Below, one piece after another: positions 46,025 through 54,123 of a DNA stretch of 64,000 nt. The stretch is taken from NCBI RefSeq assembly GCF_016008875.1, contig NZ_JADTQG010000018.1, positions 62,001 to 126,000 of the forward strand, written 5' to 3'. The notes below the pieces were generated by a model, which worked only from the letters and a program-made list of their open reading frames with translations, made no database searches and was not told the DNA's origin. The translations under genes and the position numbers were made by a program. Source of the stretch: Ectopseudomonas mendocina (GTDB lineage Bacteria; Pseudomonadota; Gammaproteobacteria; Pseudomonadales; Pseudomonadaceae). Numbering within the stretch: the stretch's first letter is position 1; each line of letters starts with the position of its first letter.

Positions 46025-46089
46025 GCAGGAGCGAATTCATTCGCGATGGATAGCACCGCAGCGTCCAGAATCGCGAATGAGTTGCCTGC
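46025..46089 (+). repeat. Degenerate REP-like repeat between glyQ and tag
   Basis: GCAGGAGCGAATTCATTCGC (from 46025) and the imperfectly complementary TCGCGAATGAGTTGCCTGC (46071-46089) form a hairpin of the 'GGAGCGAATTCATTCGCGA' type common in Pseudomonas intergenic regions. Confidence 0.6.
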
Positions 46090-46113
46090 AAGGGTAGGCG
46101 GCATTCGTCACGG

Positions 46114-46129
46114 CTGTATTTATATACAG
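46114..46129 (+). promoter_or_regulatory. LexA (SOS) box upstream of tag
   Basis: CTGTATTTATATACAG fits the CTG-N10-CAG LexA operator with an AT-only, TA-rich spacer, very close to the Pseudomonas form CTGTATAAATATACAG. It ends 44 bases before the tag ATG and would overlap the -35 region of a promoter whose -10 could be TTATAG (46136-46141). This predicts DNA-damage induction of tag and perhaps of the coupled downstream gene. Confidence 0.8.
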
Positions 46130-46173
46130 CAGTGGTTATAGTCACCGCTTCATCCTGACCGAGGCTTGCTGCC

Positions 46174-46728
46174 ATGCCCCGCTGCTTCTGGTGTACCGAC
46201 GATCCGCTGTACCAGGCCTACCACGACGAGGAATGGGGCGTGCCGCAACGCGATGCCCGCCAACTGTTCGAGATGCTGCTGCTCGAAGGCGCGCAGGCCG
46301 GTCTGTCGTGGATCACCGTGCTGAAGAAGCGCGAGCGCTATCGGCAGGTGTTGCACGGCTTCGATCCCGAGCGTCTGGCCCGTCTTACTGACGAAGAGAT
46401 CGAGGTGCTGATGCAGGACCCCGGCATCATCCGCAACCGTCTCAAGCTCAAGGCCGTGCGGCAGAACGCCCAGGCCTGGCTGAAGCTGGAAGACCCGGTC
46501 ACCTGGCTCTGGTCGTTCGTCGGTGGCGCGCCGAAGATCAACCATTTCAGCGACCGCAGCCAGATGCTGGCGGTGACCCCCGAGGCCGAGGCGATGAGCA
46601 AGGCATTGCGCAAGGCCGGCTTCAACTTCGTCGGGCCGACCATCTGCTATGCCTTCATGCAGGCCACGGGTATGGTGATGGACCACACCACCGACTGCGA
46701 CCGCTACGCGCAACTGAAGGGCTCATGA
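46174..46728 (+). CDS. tag: DNA-3-methyladenine glycosylase I
   Basis: A 184-residue Tag protein beginning MPRCFWCTDDPLYQAYHDEEWG, with the zinc-site residues (Cys4, His17 and C-terminal histidine and cysteine in HTTDCDR) and AGLSWITVLKKRERYR. It excises 3-methyladenine from alkylated DNA to start base excision repair. A LexA box lies just upstream, so it may belong to the SOS regulon here. Its stop overlaps the next gene (ATGA). Confidence 0.97.
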   Translation: MPRCFWCTDDPLYQAYHDEEWGVPQRDARQLFEMLLLEGAQAGLSWITVLKKRERYRQVLHGFDPERLARLTDEEIEVLMQDPGIIRNRLKLKAVRQNAQAWLKLEDPVTWLWSFVGGAPKINHFSDRSQMLAVTPEAEAMSKALRKAGFNFVGPTICYAFMQATGMVMDHTTDCDRYAQLKGS

Positions 46729-47333
46729 TCACCATCACCACCCTCGACGAACTGCAGGCCGTATACGGCGGCAGCCACGAGCGCTCGCGGCGCAAGGAGC
46801 TGCCGCGACTGATCGAACCCTACCGCGCGCTGATCCAGGCCTCGCCCTTCGTGGTGCTGGCCAGCGCCGGTCCGGATGGCCTGGACTGCTCGCCGCGGGG
46901 TGATGCGCCGGGCTTCGTGCACATCCTCGACGACCAGACCCTGCTGCTGCCGGATCGCCCCGGCAACAACCGCATCGACAGCCTGCGCAACATCGTCCTG
47001 AACCCGCAGGTGGCGCTGCTGTTCCTGATTCCGGGCGTCGGCGAGAGCTTGCGGGTCAATGGTCGCGCCGAGATTTCCCTCGATCCCGAGCTGCTCGAAT
47101 TGGGCCGTGCCCAGGGCAAGCTGCCGCGCAGCGTGCTGCGCATCCATATAGAAACGTGCTACTTCCAGTGCTCCAAGGCGGCGGCGCGCTCGGGGCTGTG
47201 GGATGCCTCGCGCCAGGTGGAGCGCGCCAGCCTGCCGAGTGCTGGCGATATTTTCCGCCACATTTACGACGAGTTCGATGTCGAAGCCTACGAACATGAC
47301 CTGCAGCAGCGGCTTCGGACGAGCCTTTACTGA
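46725..47333 (+). CDS. FMN-dependent PPOX-fold protein (pyridoxamine phosphate oxidase-like)
   Basis: A 202-residue split-barrel flavin-binding protein of the pyridoxamine 5'-phosphate oxidase superfamily, with typical segments FVVLASAGPDGLDCSPRGDAPGF and NNRIDSLRNI. These proteins use FMN or F420 in redox reactions; no substrate can be assigned. It is translationally coupled to tag and probably shares its LexA-controlled promoter, which hints at a role under DNA-damaging stress. Confidence 0.85.
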   Translation: MITITTLDELQAVYGGSHERSRRKELPRLIEPYRALIQASPFVVLASAGPDGLDCSPRGDAPGFVHILDDQTLLLPDRPGNNRIDSLRNIVLNPQVALLFLIPGVGESLRVNGRAEISLDPELLELGRAQGKLPRSVLRIHIETCYFQCSKAAARSGLWDASRQVERASLPSAGDIFRHIYDEFDVEAYEHDLQQRLRTSLY

Positions 47334-47388
47334 CTGCGCGGTCGCCCAACGCTACAATTGGCGCTTTTGTGAGCGGTTGGAGTCTGTT

Positions 47389-48276
47389 GTGGAAAAACTC
47401 AAGGGCGCCCTGGTGGTGGGTTTTCTGCGCCTGTTCGCACTGCTGCCCTGGCGTGTCGTGCAGGCCGTGGGCAATGCCATTGGCTGGCTGATGTGGAAAT
47501 TACCGAACGGCTCACGCGATGTAGTGCGCATCAACCTGAGCAAGTGCTTCCCTGAGCTGAATGAGGCAGAGCTGGACAAGCTGGTTGGGCAGAGCCTCAA
47601 GGACATCGGCAAGACCCTGACCGAAAGCGCCTGCGCCTGGATCTGGCCGGCGCAGAAATCCCTCGCTCTGGTCCGCGAAGTAGAAGGCCTGGAGGTGTTG
47701 CAACAGGCCCTGGCCTCGGGCAAGGGCGTGGTCGGCATCACCAGCCACCTGGGTAACTGGGAAGTGCTCAACCACTTCTACTGCAACCAGTGCAAACCGA
47801 TCATTTTCTACCGCCCGCCCAAGCTCAAGGCCGTTGATGAACTGCTGCAGCAGCAGCGCGTGCAGATGGGCAACCGCGTCGCGCCGTCGACCAAGGAAGG
47901 CATCCTCAGCGTCATCAAGGAAGTGCGCAAGGGTGGTGCCGTGGGCATTCCGGCCGACCCTGAGCCGAGCCGTTCGTCGGGCATTTTCGTGCCCTTCCTC
48001 GGCACCACTGCGCTGACCAGCAAGTTCGTGCCCGGCATGCTGGCTGGCGGCAAGGCGGTCGGCGTGTTCCTGCATGCGCTGCGCCTGCCTGACGGCAGTG
48101 GCTACAAGGTGATCCTCGAGGCGGCGCCGGAAGGCATGTACAGCGAGAACGTCGAAGAAGGCGTGGCCGCCATGAGTGATGTGGTGGCGCGCTACGTGCG
48201 CACCTACCCGAGCCAGTACATGTGGAGCATGAAACGCTTCAAGAATCGTCCGGACGGCGAGGACAGATGGTACTGA
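47389..48276 (+). CDS. Lipid A biosynthesis late acyltransferase (LpxL/HtrB family)
   Basis: A 295-residue LpxL/HtrB-family enzyme with an N-terminal membrane segment and the HX4E catalytic motif SHLGNWE. It adds a secondary (often hydroxylated) laurate to lipid A. I start at GTG 47389 (VEKLKGALV), with GGAG seven bases upstream; the open frame runs back into the preceding gene but that part is out of family. The length and neighbours match PA0011 (HtrB1). A terminator follows at 48303. Confidence 0.93.
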   Translation: MEKLKGALVVGFLRLFALLPWRVVQAVGNAIGWLMWKLPNGSRDVVRINLSKCFPELNEAELDKLVGQSLKDIGKTLTESACAWIWPAQKSLALVREVEGLEVLQQALASGKGVVGITSHLGNWEVLNHFYCNQCKPIIFYRPPKLKAVDELLQQQRVQMGNRVAPSTKEGILSVIKEVRKGGAVGIPADPEPSRSSGIFVPFLGTTALTSKFVPGMLAGGKAVGVFLHALRLPDGSGYKVILEAAPEGMYSENVEEGVAAMSDVVARYVRTYPSQYMWSMKRFKNRPDGEDRWY

Positions 48277-48302
48277 CGTGCCGTCACCGAGCATGATGAA
48301 GG

Positions 48303-48327
48303 AAGGCGCCTCGATGGCGCCTTTTTT
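48303..48327 (+). terminator. Intrinsic terminator after the lipid A acyltransferase
   Basis: AAGGCGCC, loop TCGAT, GGCGCCTTTTTT: an eight-pair stem with a T tract, 27 bases past the stop codon at 48276. Confidence 0.92.
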
Positions 48328-48400
48328 CCGCCACGCGCTGGGCGCCTGCGCGCTAATGCGCTATTAAAGGCGAAATTGCTTGTCCAACCATGGAGCTGTC

Positions 48401-48667
48401 ATGCCGAACCAGCGTCAGCAGGTGCGTACCCCGATGAAGTGCCGGATCAAGATCAGCCACCCCAGCTTCGGTGAGCTGCTGGCACAGACCCGTGACCTGT
48501 CCGATAGCGGCGTCTATGTGAAACACTCGGACATGGCCGCCCTGGCGGTCGGCACCGAGGTCACCGGTCAGGTGCAGGATCTGCCATTTCCCGCCCCAGT
48601 CTTGAAGATGGAAGTGATGCGCGTGGACGCCGAAGGCGCCGGCCTGCGCTTTCTTGGCGAGGCGTGA
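48401..48667 (+). CDS. PilZ-domain protein
   Basis: An 88-residue single-domain PilZ protein with the c-di-GMP-binding motifs RQQVR (RxxxR) and DLSDSG (DxSxxG) both intact, so ligand binding is likely. The ATG at 48401 has a GGAG site. It corresponds by position to PA0012. No output domain is attached, so it presumably acts through a protein partner. Confidence 0.93.
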   Translation: MPNQRQQVRTPMKCRIKISHPSFGELLAQTRDLSDSGVYVKHSDMAALAVGTEVTGQVQDLPFPAPVLKMEVMRVDAEGAGLRFLGEA

Positions 48668-48908
48668 ACGACGGCAACCCTGTTCAAGGTCTCTGTCTGG
48701 TTTGACGCCCGATATGAGGTGACTCCAGGCGCGTCAGCAGATAACGCCTTGGGGTCGGGTTGCCGTTCGTCAGTCGTCAGCAGAAAAAATGAACTGGTGT
48801 TCGCTTCGGTAGTCCGTCACCGGGACGGGCAGGAAGCATCGTCTCCGATGCAAGGCCTTGATGCGGGTAAGGTTTCCGCTTGAAGGCCAGTTACCAAGGT
48901 CACTGGGT
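48668..48908 (+). other. Structured intergenic region upstream of the NlpC/P60 gene
   Basis: No protein gene is evident in these 241 bases. ACGGCAACCC (48671-48680) pairs perfectly with GGGTTGCCGT (48757-48766), and inside it TGACGC (48703-48708) pairs with GCGTCA (48731-48736), giving a nested stem-loop RNA. It does not match any riboswitch I recognise. It may be a leader, a 3' mRNA structure of the PilZ gene or a small RNA. Confidence 0.4.
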
Positions 48909-49415
48909 TTGAATAAGTTTTTCATGTCATTTTGCCTGGGAGGCGCTCTTTTACTGGGAATCTGTACCCAAGCCTCCGCCACCTTTCGCGTCTACACCGT
49001 TCCCGCCACTTCGCAAGCGGCCAAGCCCAAACCAGCCGGGGAAGTGATCGACCGCGCTCTCGGCGCGCTGGGCACTCCCTATCGCTGGGGCGGTACCAGC
49101 CTGAGCCACGGCTTCGACTGCAGCGGTCTGGTGCAGTACGCCTTCAAGACCCAGGATGACCTCGAACTGCCGCGTACCTCACGCGCCTTGTCGCGTGTGG
49201 ATGCACCCACGGTGAAACGCAGCGACCTGCAGCCGGGCGATCTGCTGTTCTTCCGAATCCGCAGCCGCTCGGTGGATCACGTCGCCATCTACATCGGTGA
49301 GGGTCGCTTCGTCCACGCGCCACGTCGCGGCACTAAGGTGCGTATCGACCGCCTCAACAACGCCTACTGGCAGCGTCATTTCCAGTCGGCCAAGCGCGTG
49401 GTGCCGACCGCCTGA
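48909..49415 (+). CDS. Secreted NlpC/P60 family cysteine peptidase
   Basis: A 168-residue periplasmic peptidoglycan hydrolase. I choose a TTG start at 48909 because AAGG lies about nine bases before it and the N-terminus becomes a classic signal peptide (NKFFMSFCLGGALLLGI, cleavage after QASA). The in-frame ATG at 48924 has no site, and a longer start at 48858 would bury the signal peptide. The catalytic Cys is in FDCSGLVQYAF and the His in SVDHVAIYIG, followed by FVHAPR. Such enzymes cut peptide cross-links or stem peptides in the wall. Confidence 0.88.
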   Translation: MNKFFMSFCLGGALLLGICTQASATFRVYTVPATSQAAKPKPAGEVIDRALGALGTPYRWGGTSLSHGFDCSGLVQYAFKTQDDLELPRTSRALSRVDAPTVKRSDLQPGDLLFFRIRSRSVDHVAIYIGEGRFVHAPRRGTKVRIDRLNNAYWQRHFQSAKRVVPTA

Positions 49416-50087
49416 TCAGGCCCTGAAGGCTTCCAGGCGCTGTTTCTGCTGGCCGTCTGCGGCGAAGTTGTCGGCTGCCAGCCAGCGCTCGAAGGCCTCT
49501 CGGCGCGCGGGCCATTCGCCGTCGATGATGGCGAACCAGGCGGTGTCGCGGTTTCTGCCCTTGCGCACCATGTGCTGGCGAAAGAGCCCTTCGTGGATGA
49601 AGCCGAAGCGCTCGGCGGCGCGCCTGGAACGCGCGTTGGCGTTGTCGCACTTCCACTCCAGGCGGCGATAGCCGAGATCGTCGAAGGCGTGGCGGGCCAG
49701 CAGGTACACCGCCTCGGTAGCGCCTGGTGTGCGCTGCATCGACGCCCCGAAGACCACGTGGCCGATCTCGATGCTACCGTCCTGCGGGGTGATGCGCAGG
49801 TAGCTGAACAGCCCCAGGGCGCGACCCGAGCCCTGCTCCAGCACCGTGTAGAACAGCGGATCGTGACTGCCGGCATTAGCGGTCAGCCAGGCATCGAATG
49901 CGCTGCGTTCGTTGAACGGGCCGTAAGGCAGATAGTCCCACAGCGCCGGGTCCGGCCCCTGCAGAGTGGCCCACAGGTCATCGCCGTGGCGTGTGGCGTC
50001 GAGGGCCTCCAGGCGTACGAAACGGCCCTGCAGAGTGCGCTGATCCGGCGTCGGGCGAGGTTGCCAGTGGCTGAGGTCCTGGGTCAT
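49416..50087 (-). CDS. GNAT family N-acetyltransferase (RimJ/RimL-like)
   Basis: A 223-residue GNAT protein of the RimJ/RimL-like group; EALDATRHGDDLWATL, IGHVVFGASMQRTPGATEA and WKCDNANARSRRAAERFGF are characteristic. It should transfer an acetyl group from acetyl-CoA to an unknown amine or protein N-terminus. The start at 50087 overlaps the stop of the upstream GNAT gene (TGATG), so the long upstream frame is not used. It is the last gene of a leftward three-gene set. Confidence 0.88.
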   Translation of the reverse strand: MTQDLSHWQPRPTPDQRTLQGRFVRLEALDATRHGDDLWATLQGPDPALWDYLPYGPFNERSAFDAWLTANAGSHDPLFYTVLEQGSGRALGLFSYLRITPQDGSIEIGHVVFGASMQRTPGATEAVYLLARHAFDDLGYRRLEWKCDNANARSRRAAERFGFIHEGLFRQHMVRKGRNRDTAWFAIIDGEWPARREAFERWLAADNFAADGQQKQRLEAFRA

Positions 50088-50527
50088 CAAAACAGCTTCC
50101 TGTACTGGATGAAGCCGGTGCGATCGGCGATGCGGTCGTAGAGCTGGCGTGCGCGGTAGTTGGTTTCCTGAGTCAGCCAGTGTACGCGGCTGGCGCCGGC
50201 TGACCGAGCCTGCGCATAGACATGCTCGATCAGCGCCCGACCGATGCCGCTGCCGCGAATGTTTTCGGCGACGTACAGGTCCTGCAGGTAGCAGTAGTCG
50301 CCCTCGGTCCAGCAGCTGCGATGGTAGATGACGTGCACCAGGCCGACGGCTTCGCCATCGATCCAGGCGAGTGCGGCATGCATGGGTTCGGTCGGGTCGA
50401 GGAAACGCTGCCAGGTCAGTACGCTGGTCGCGTTGGCAATTTCGGCCTGGTAGAAGCGCTGGTAGCCGTGCCACAGCGGCAGCCAGGCGGCGTGGTCGTC
50501 GGCGGTGATCGGGCGGATTTCGAGCAT
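50087..50527 (-). CDS. GNAT family N-acetyltransferase
   Basis: A 146-residue GNAT protein with the acetyl-CoA loop VAENIRGSGIGRALIEHV and a typical single-domain layout. The ATG at 50527 (MLEIRPITADD) is preceded by an AGGA-type site; the frame upstream is not conserved-looking. The substrate is unknown. It is coupled to another GNAT gene downstream and follows the PaiB-like gene by 13 bases, giving a small operon divergent from the MocR gene. Confidence 0.88.
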   Translation of the reverse strand: MLEIRPITADDHAAWLPLWHGYQRFYQAEIANATSVLTWQRFLDPTEPMHAALAWIDGEAVGLVHVIYHRSCWTEGDYCYLQDLYVAENIRGSGIGRALIEHVYAQARSAGASRVHWLTQETNYRARQLYDRIADRTGFIQYRKLF

Positions 50528-50540
50528 GGCGGTGTTCCTG

Positions 50541-51173
50541 TCAGTCGAGGGTGGGCATACGGGCGGCGAGTTCGTGGCTGCGTGCATTGGGCGAGGCACT
50601 CAGCCCTGCACGTACGCCAGCCTGGTCGGCAGCCGAACGGTTCTGGCCGAGCTTCCATTTGCCCTCAAGTCGGCGAATCGGCAGAGCGAAGCCGATGATG
50701 GCGCGCAGCATGGCGTCGAAGTACTTGCGGGGGGCATCGCTTGTCGCCCAGGGCTGCGCCTGCTGGCGTTCATGGCGATCGCTCAGACGGCTGACCAGTC
50801 GCAACAGACGTTCGGGTTCGTCGAACACCTCGGCCTGGCCCCAGGCGTGCACGGAGATGTAGTTCCAGGTTGGCACCACCTTGCCGTGCTCGGCCTTGGC
50901 CGGGTACCAGCCCGGGTGGATGTAGGCGTCCGGGCCGCTGAACACCAACAGCGCCTCGGCGCCGCTGGCGAGGTCGCCCCAGTGCGGGTTGGCACGGGCG
51001 AAGTGGCCGTACAGCGTGCCGAACTCACCTTCGCCCGGCTCCAGCAACAGTGGCAGGTGGCTGGCTTGCAGGCCCTGTTCGCCAGCGCTGGTCAGTACGG
51101 CCAGGCCGCTGGCATCGATCTGTGCATGCAGGGTGGCCAGGTCGTCCTGGCGGAAGGCGGCGGGGCGGTACAT
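50541..51173 (-). CDS. FMN-binding PaiB-like protein
   Basis: A 210-residue protein of the FMN-binding negative transcriptional regulator family (PaiB), starting MYRPAAFRQDD and containing SHLPLLLEP, HFARANPHW, WYPAKAEHGKVVPTWNYISVHAWG and ALPIRRLEGKWKLGQN. Members often pair with a GNAT acetyltransferase (paiA-paiB), as here. It may bind flavin or act in polyamine or amino-acid derivative metabolism; true transcriptional activity is uncertain. It diverges from the MocR gene, which probably controls it. Confidence 0.9.
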   Translation of the reverse strand: MYRPAAFRQDDLATLHAQIDASGLAVLTSAGEQGLQASHLPLLLEPGEGEFGTLYGHFARANPHWGDLASGAEALLVFSGPDAYIHPGWYPAKAEHGKVVPTWNYISVHAWGQAEVFDEPERLLRLVSRLSDRHERQQAQPWATSDAPRKYFDAMLRAIIGFALPIRRLEGKWKLGQNRSAADQAGVRAGLSASPNARSHELAARMPTLD

Positions 51174-51249
51174 GGTGCGTCTCCTGGCGTGATGGGCTAA
51201 TGCTAGGCAGGATATTGGTTCCCTGTAAGATCCATTTTCAGGCAGTTTC
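51174..51249 (+). promoter_or_regulatory. Divergent promoter region of the paiB-GNAT operon and the mocR gene
   Basis: A 76-base spacer between the two divergent starts. MocR regulators typically bind direct or inverted repeats in such a shared region. I see no unambiguous operator, only a moderately AT-rich stretch around 51195-51245. Confidence 0.45.
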
Positions 51250-52725
51250 ATGGAGCCAATCATGCCCGCTACGCCACCTCTGCCAGTCGACCTTTCCGGC
51301 ATTCGCCTCGACCCTGCCGCCGGCCTGTCGCGCCAGCTCTACCAGGCGCTGCGTGAGCGTATTCTCGATGGTCGCCTGCCAGGCAATACGCGTCTGCCGG
51401 CCAGCCGCGATCTGGCGAGTCTGCTGGCGATCTCGCGCAATACCGTGACCCGCGCCTTCGACCAGCTCTACGCCGAGGGCTATATCGAAGGTCGGGTGGG
51501 CGATGGCACTTACGTGGCGGACCTGGCCCTGGCGCGGCCGGCAATGCCAGCACCTCATTGCGCTCCGGCTCCGGGCGCTGCGCTGCAGCGCCAGGCTTTG
51601 CCCATGCCGGTGGCGGGTGCGCCGCGAGCCTTTCGCATCGGCGTGCCGGCTTTCGACCTGTTTCCCTTCGAGACCTGGGCACGCTTGCAGGCGCGCTTCT
51701 GGCGCCGTCCGTCGCCGGCCCGGCTGGGTTATGGTGACCCGGCCGGCGACCGCACACTGCGCGAACTGGTCGCGGCCTATCTGCGCAACGGCCGTGGGCT
51801 GGCCTGTGACCCGCAGCAGATCGTTATCACTTGCGGCGCGCAGCAGGCCATCAGCCTCTGCGCGCAGTTACTGGTGCGGCTCGGCGACCGAGTGGCGGTG
51901 GAGAACCCCGGCTATCGCGCCGCTGCCCATGCCTTTGCCGCCGCCGGGGCCGATTTGCGTGGAGTACCGCTCGATGGCGAGGGCCTGGATACCAGAGCGC
52001 TGGCTGCTATCGAGGGCTGTCGCCTGGCCTACGTAACGCCGTCGCACCAGTACCCGACCGGCGTGACTCTGTCGTTGGCGCGACGCCTGGAACTGCTGGA
52101 ATGGGCCGAGCGCCAGGCCGGCTGGATCGTCGAGGACGACTACGATGGCGAGTATCGCTACAGCGGCACGCCGTTGGCGCCTTTGGCCGCGCTGGATCGA
52201 CAGGGCCGCGTGCTGTACGTCGGCACCTTCTGCAAGATCGCCTTTCCGGCGTTGCGCCTGGGCTACCTGGTGCTGCCGCCCGCTCTGGCGGAAGCCTTCG
52301 CCCAGCGCCAGGCGGTGGAGATGCGCCATTCGGAGATCGGCAATCAGGCGGTGATGGCCGAGTTCATCGCTGCCGGACATTTTCAGCGTCACGTACGACG
52401 TATGCGCCAGGCGGCGCGGCAGCGTCGCGATGCCCTGGTGCGGGCTTGGCCACAGGCGATACCGGGCTGCGCGCCATTGCCGTGCGTGGAAGCCGGGCTG
52501 CACCTGAGCGTGCGGGTCGACAGCCTGGCCCGCGAGCGCGAACTGGTCAGCGCCGCGCGGGCTGCCGGGGTGGAGATGAACGCGCTCAGTGATTACTGGC
52601 TGGAGGACAGCACCGAACCGGGCGATGCCCGCGCCGGCCTGGTGCTGGGCTTCGCAGCGGTGCCCGAAGCGCAGATCGTCGAGGCGGTGCAGGTCCTGCG
52701 GCGGGCCTGGTGTCTGTCGCAATAA
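51250..52725 (+). CDS. MocR/PdxR family regulator (GntR HTH fused to aminotransferase fold)
   Basis: A 491-residue regulator: an N-terminal GntR winged helix (about 20-85; LYQALRERILDGRLPGNTRLPASRDLASLLAISRNTVTRAF) and a class I aminotransferase-like domain (about 130-480) with PLP-site motifs such as VTPSHQYPTGVTLS, EDDYDGEYRY and GTFCKIAFPALRLGY, where Lys would bind PLP. It likely senses PLP or an amine-type ligand and controls the divergent paiB-GNAT operon. ATG 51262, with GGAG upstream, is an alternative start. Confidence 0.92.
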   Translation: MEPIMPATPPLPVDLSGIRLDPAAGLSRQLYQALRERILDGRLPGNTRLPASRDLASLLAISRNTVTRAFDQLYAEGYIEGRVGDGTYVADLALARPAMPAPHCAPAPGAALQRQALPMPVAGAPRAFRIGVPAFDLFPFETWARLQARFWRRPSPARLGYGDPAGDRTLRELVAAYLRNGRGLACDPQQIVITCGAQQAISLCAQLLVRLGDRVAVENPGYRAAAHAFAAAGADLRGVPLDGEGLDTRALAAIEGCRLAYVTPSHQYPTGVTLSLARRLELLEWAERQAGWIVEDDYDGEYRYSGTPLAPLAALDRQGRVLYVGTFCKIAFPALRLGYLVLPPALAEAFAQRQAVEMRHSEIGNQAVMAEFIAAGHFQRHVRRMRQAARQRRDALVRAWPQAIPGCAPLPCVEAGLHLSVRVDSLARERELVSAARAAGVEMNALSDYWLEDSTEPGDARAGLVLGFAAVPEAQIVEAVQVLRRAWCLSQ

Positions 52726-52913
52726 GCGCTAGGCCAAGTTGCTGTGGCGATCGTCTGCGCTGCGATGTGTGTCTTGCTCGTCCACGCCAGGGAGCAGCTT
52801 CGTCGGAAAACCTATCCCGGAAGTCAACAACAGGCTAGAATGCGCGCCGCTCGCGGCCATGTCGGCTGCGGCAGTGGGTTCCCTCACCCCACTCCACGAA
52901 AAAGGACACAGAC

Positions 52914-53564
52914 ATGACCCTGATTCCCGCGTCGGTCAGTCGGCCCGTGCTGGCCGGCCTGATCGCCTTCCACATTCTCATCATCATCGCCAGCAACTAC
53001 CTGGTGCAGCTGCCGATCACCCTGTTCGGCTGGCATACCACCTGGGGTGCGTTCAGCTTCCCGTTCATCTTCCTGGCCACCGACCTCACCGTGCGCCTGA
53101 TCGGCAAGCACGCCGCGCGCGTGGTCATTGCCCGCGTCATGCTGCCGGCGTTGGTGGCTTCGTACGTGGTGTCGGTGCTGTTCCATCAGGGCGTGTTCGG
53201 CGGTCTGGCAACGCTGGGCGAATTCAATCTTTTCGTCTTTCGCATCGCCGTGGCTAGTTTCCTCGCCTACGCCTTCGGCCAGTTACTGGATATCCAGGTG
53301 TTCGACCGACTGCGCAAGATGCGTCAGTGGTGGGTCGCGCCGACGGCCTCGACCATCTTCGGCAACCTGCTCGATACCTTCCTGTTCTTCTCGGTGGCCT
53401 TCTGGCACAGCGACGATCCGTTCATGGCCGCCAACTGGGTGGAGATCGCCACGGTGGACTACGTGATCAAGCTGGCGATCAGCCTGATCCTCTTCGTGCC
53501 GCTGTACGGCATGCTGCTCAGCGCCATTGTCCGTGCCCTGCCGCAGCGTACTGCCACCGCCTGA
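52914..53564 (+). CDS. yhhQ: YhhQ family queuosine-precursor transporter
   Basis: A 216-residue membrane protein with about six helices, of the YhhQ/QPTR family that imports 7-cyano- and 7-aminomethyl-7-deazaguanine for queuosine tRNA modification. Recognisable segments are ITLFGWHTTWGAFSFPFIFLATDLTVR, GQLLDIQVFDRLR and GNLLDTFLFFSVAFW. A good AAAGGA site precedes the ATG. The 188-base upstream spacer contains a small hairpin near 52880-52900 but no recognisable preQ1 riboswitch. Confidence 0.92.
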   Translation: MTLIPASVSRPVLAGLIAFHILIIIASNYLVQLPITLFGWHTTWGAFSFPFIFLATDLTVRLIGKHAARVVIARVMLPALVASYVVSVLFHQGVFGGLATLGEFNLFVFRIAVASFLAYAFGQLLDIQVFDRLRKMRQWWVAPTASTIFGNLLDTFLFFSVAFWHSDDPFMAANWVEIATVDYVIKLAISLILFVPLYGMLLSAIVRALPQRTATA

Positions 53565-53581
53565 GTCGCATCGCATCTGTC

Positions 53582-53640
53582 GTAGCCCGGACGCAATCCG
53601 GGGCAGACTGCAGAAACTTCCCGGATTGCATCCGGGCTAC
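53582..53640 (+). repeat. REP-like inverted repeat after yhhQ
   Basis: Arms of 21 bases start GTAGCCCGGACGCAATCC (53582) and CCCGGATTGCATCCGGG (53620) and are nearly perfect complements. The same family recurs at 63646-63705. It probably acts as mRNA end or mobile palindromic repeat. Confidence 0.85.
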
Positions 53641-53665
53641 GCAGCTATAAGGTAGCACCGAGCTT

Positions 53666-53687
53666 GTGGGAGGGGCTTTAGCCGCGA
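53666..53687 (+). repeat. Single copy of a REP-type half-repeat
   Basis: GTGGGAGGGGCTTTAGCCGC and two further bases, identical to each arm of the inverted pair at 61539-61595, but here a lone copy close to the 3' end of the TPR gene. Confidence 0.75.
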
Positions 53688-54004
53688 TTGCTCCCCTGCT
53701 TATCCAGCTTGCGCAGAAACACAGTCATTTCCTTTTCGGCCTGCTTGTCGCCCTTGGCCTGGGCGGCAGCTACCCCCTGCTGCCAGGCCTGGCGTGCACC
53801 TCCGCCATCGCCCTTGGCCTGCAGCGCCTTGCCCAGCAACTTCCAGGCGGCGGAATAGCTCGGGTCGAACTCGACGCAGCGTTGCAGGTGTACGGCGGCC
53901 CGCGCCGCGTCGCCACCATCGAGATGGGCCTTGCCCAGGCCGAAGCGCAGCAGGGCGTTGTCCATGCCCTTGGCCAGCATCTTTTCCAGTGCTTCGGTAC
54001 TCAT
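53678..54004 (-). CDS. Small TPR-repeat protein
   Basis: A 108-residue protein made of about two to three tetratricopeptide repeats (ALLRFGLGKAHLDGGDAARAAVHLQRCVEFDP and SAAWKLLGKALQAKGDGGGARQAWQQG). It is probably a protein-interaction adaptor; no signal peptide or other domain. Position and size match PA0015 of P. aeruginosa, next to trkA. Partner unknown. Confidence 0.85.
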   Translation of the reverse strand: MSTEALEKMLAKGMDNALLRFGLGKAHLDGGDAARAAVHLQRCVEFDPSYSAAWKLLGKALQAKGDGGGARQAWQQGVAAAQAKGDKQAEKEMTVFLRKLDKQGSNRG

Positions 54005-54037
54005 GAGGTCTCCTTCGTCGCCACGCTCGTGTCGATT

Positions 54038-54104
54038 GTAGGAGCGAGCTCTGCTCGCGAATCTCAGACGCGCGAAAAGCTTCGCGAGCAGAGCTCGCTC
54101 CTAC
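54038..54104 (+). repeat. Inverted repeat between the trkA and TPR genes
   Basis: Arms of 24 bases (left starts GTAGGAGCGAGCTCTGC, right starts TTCGCGAGCAGAGCTCGC at 54081) are perfect complements around a 19-base loop. It lies between two leftward genes, after the trkA 3' end and before the TPR start, and can end or protect transcripts. Confidence 0.85.
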
Positions 54105-54123
54105 GAGATTTGTCTTCTCCGGC

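Noticed and set aside
52726..52913. preQ1 riboswitch upstream of the queuosine-precursor transporter
   Set aside because: Only a small GT-rich hairpin is visible; the conserved preQ1 aptamer core could not be identified.
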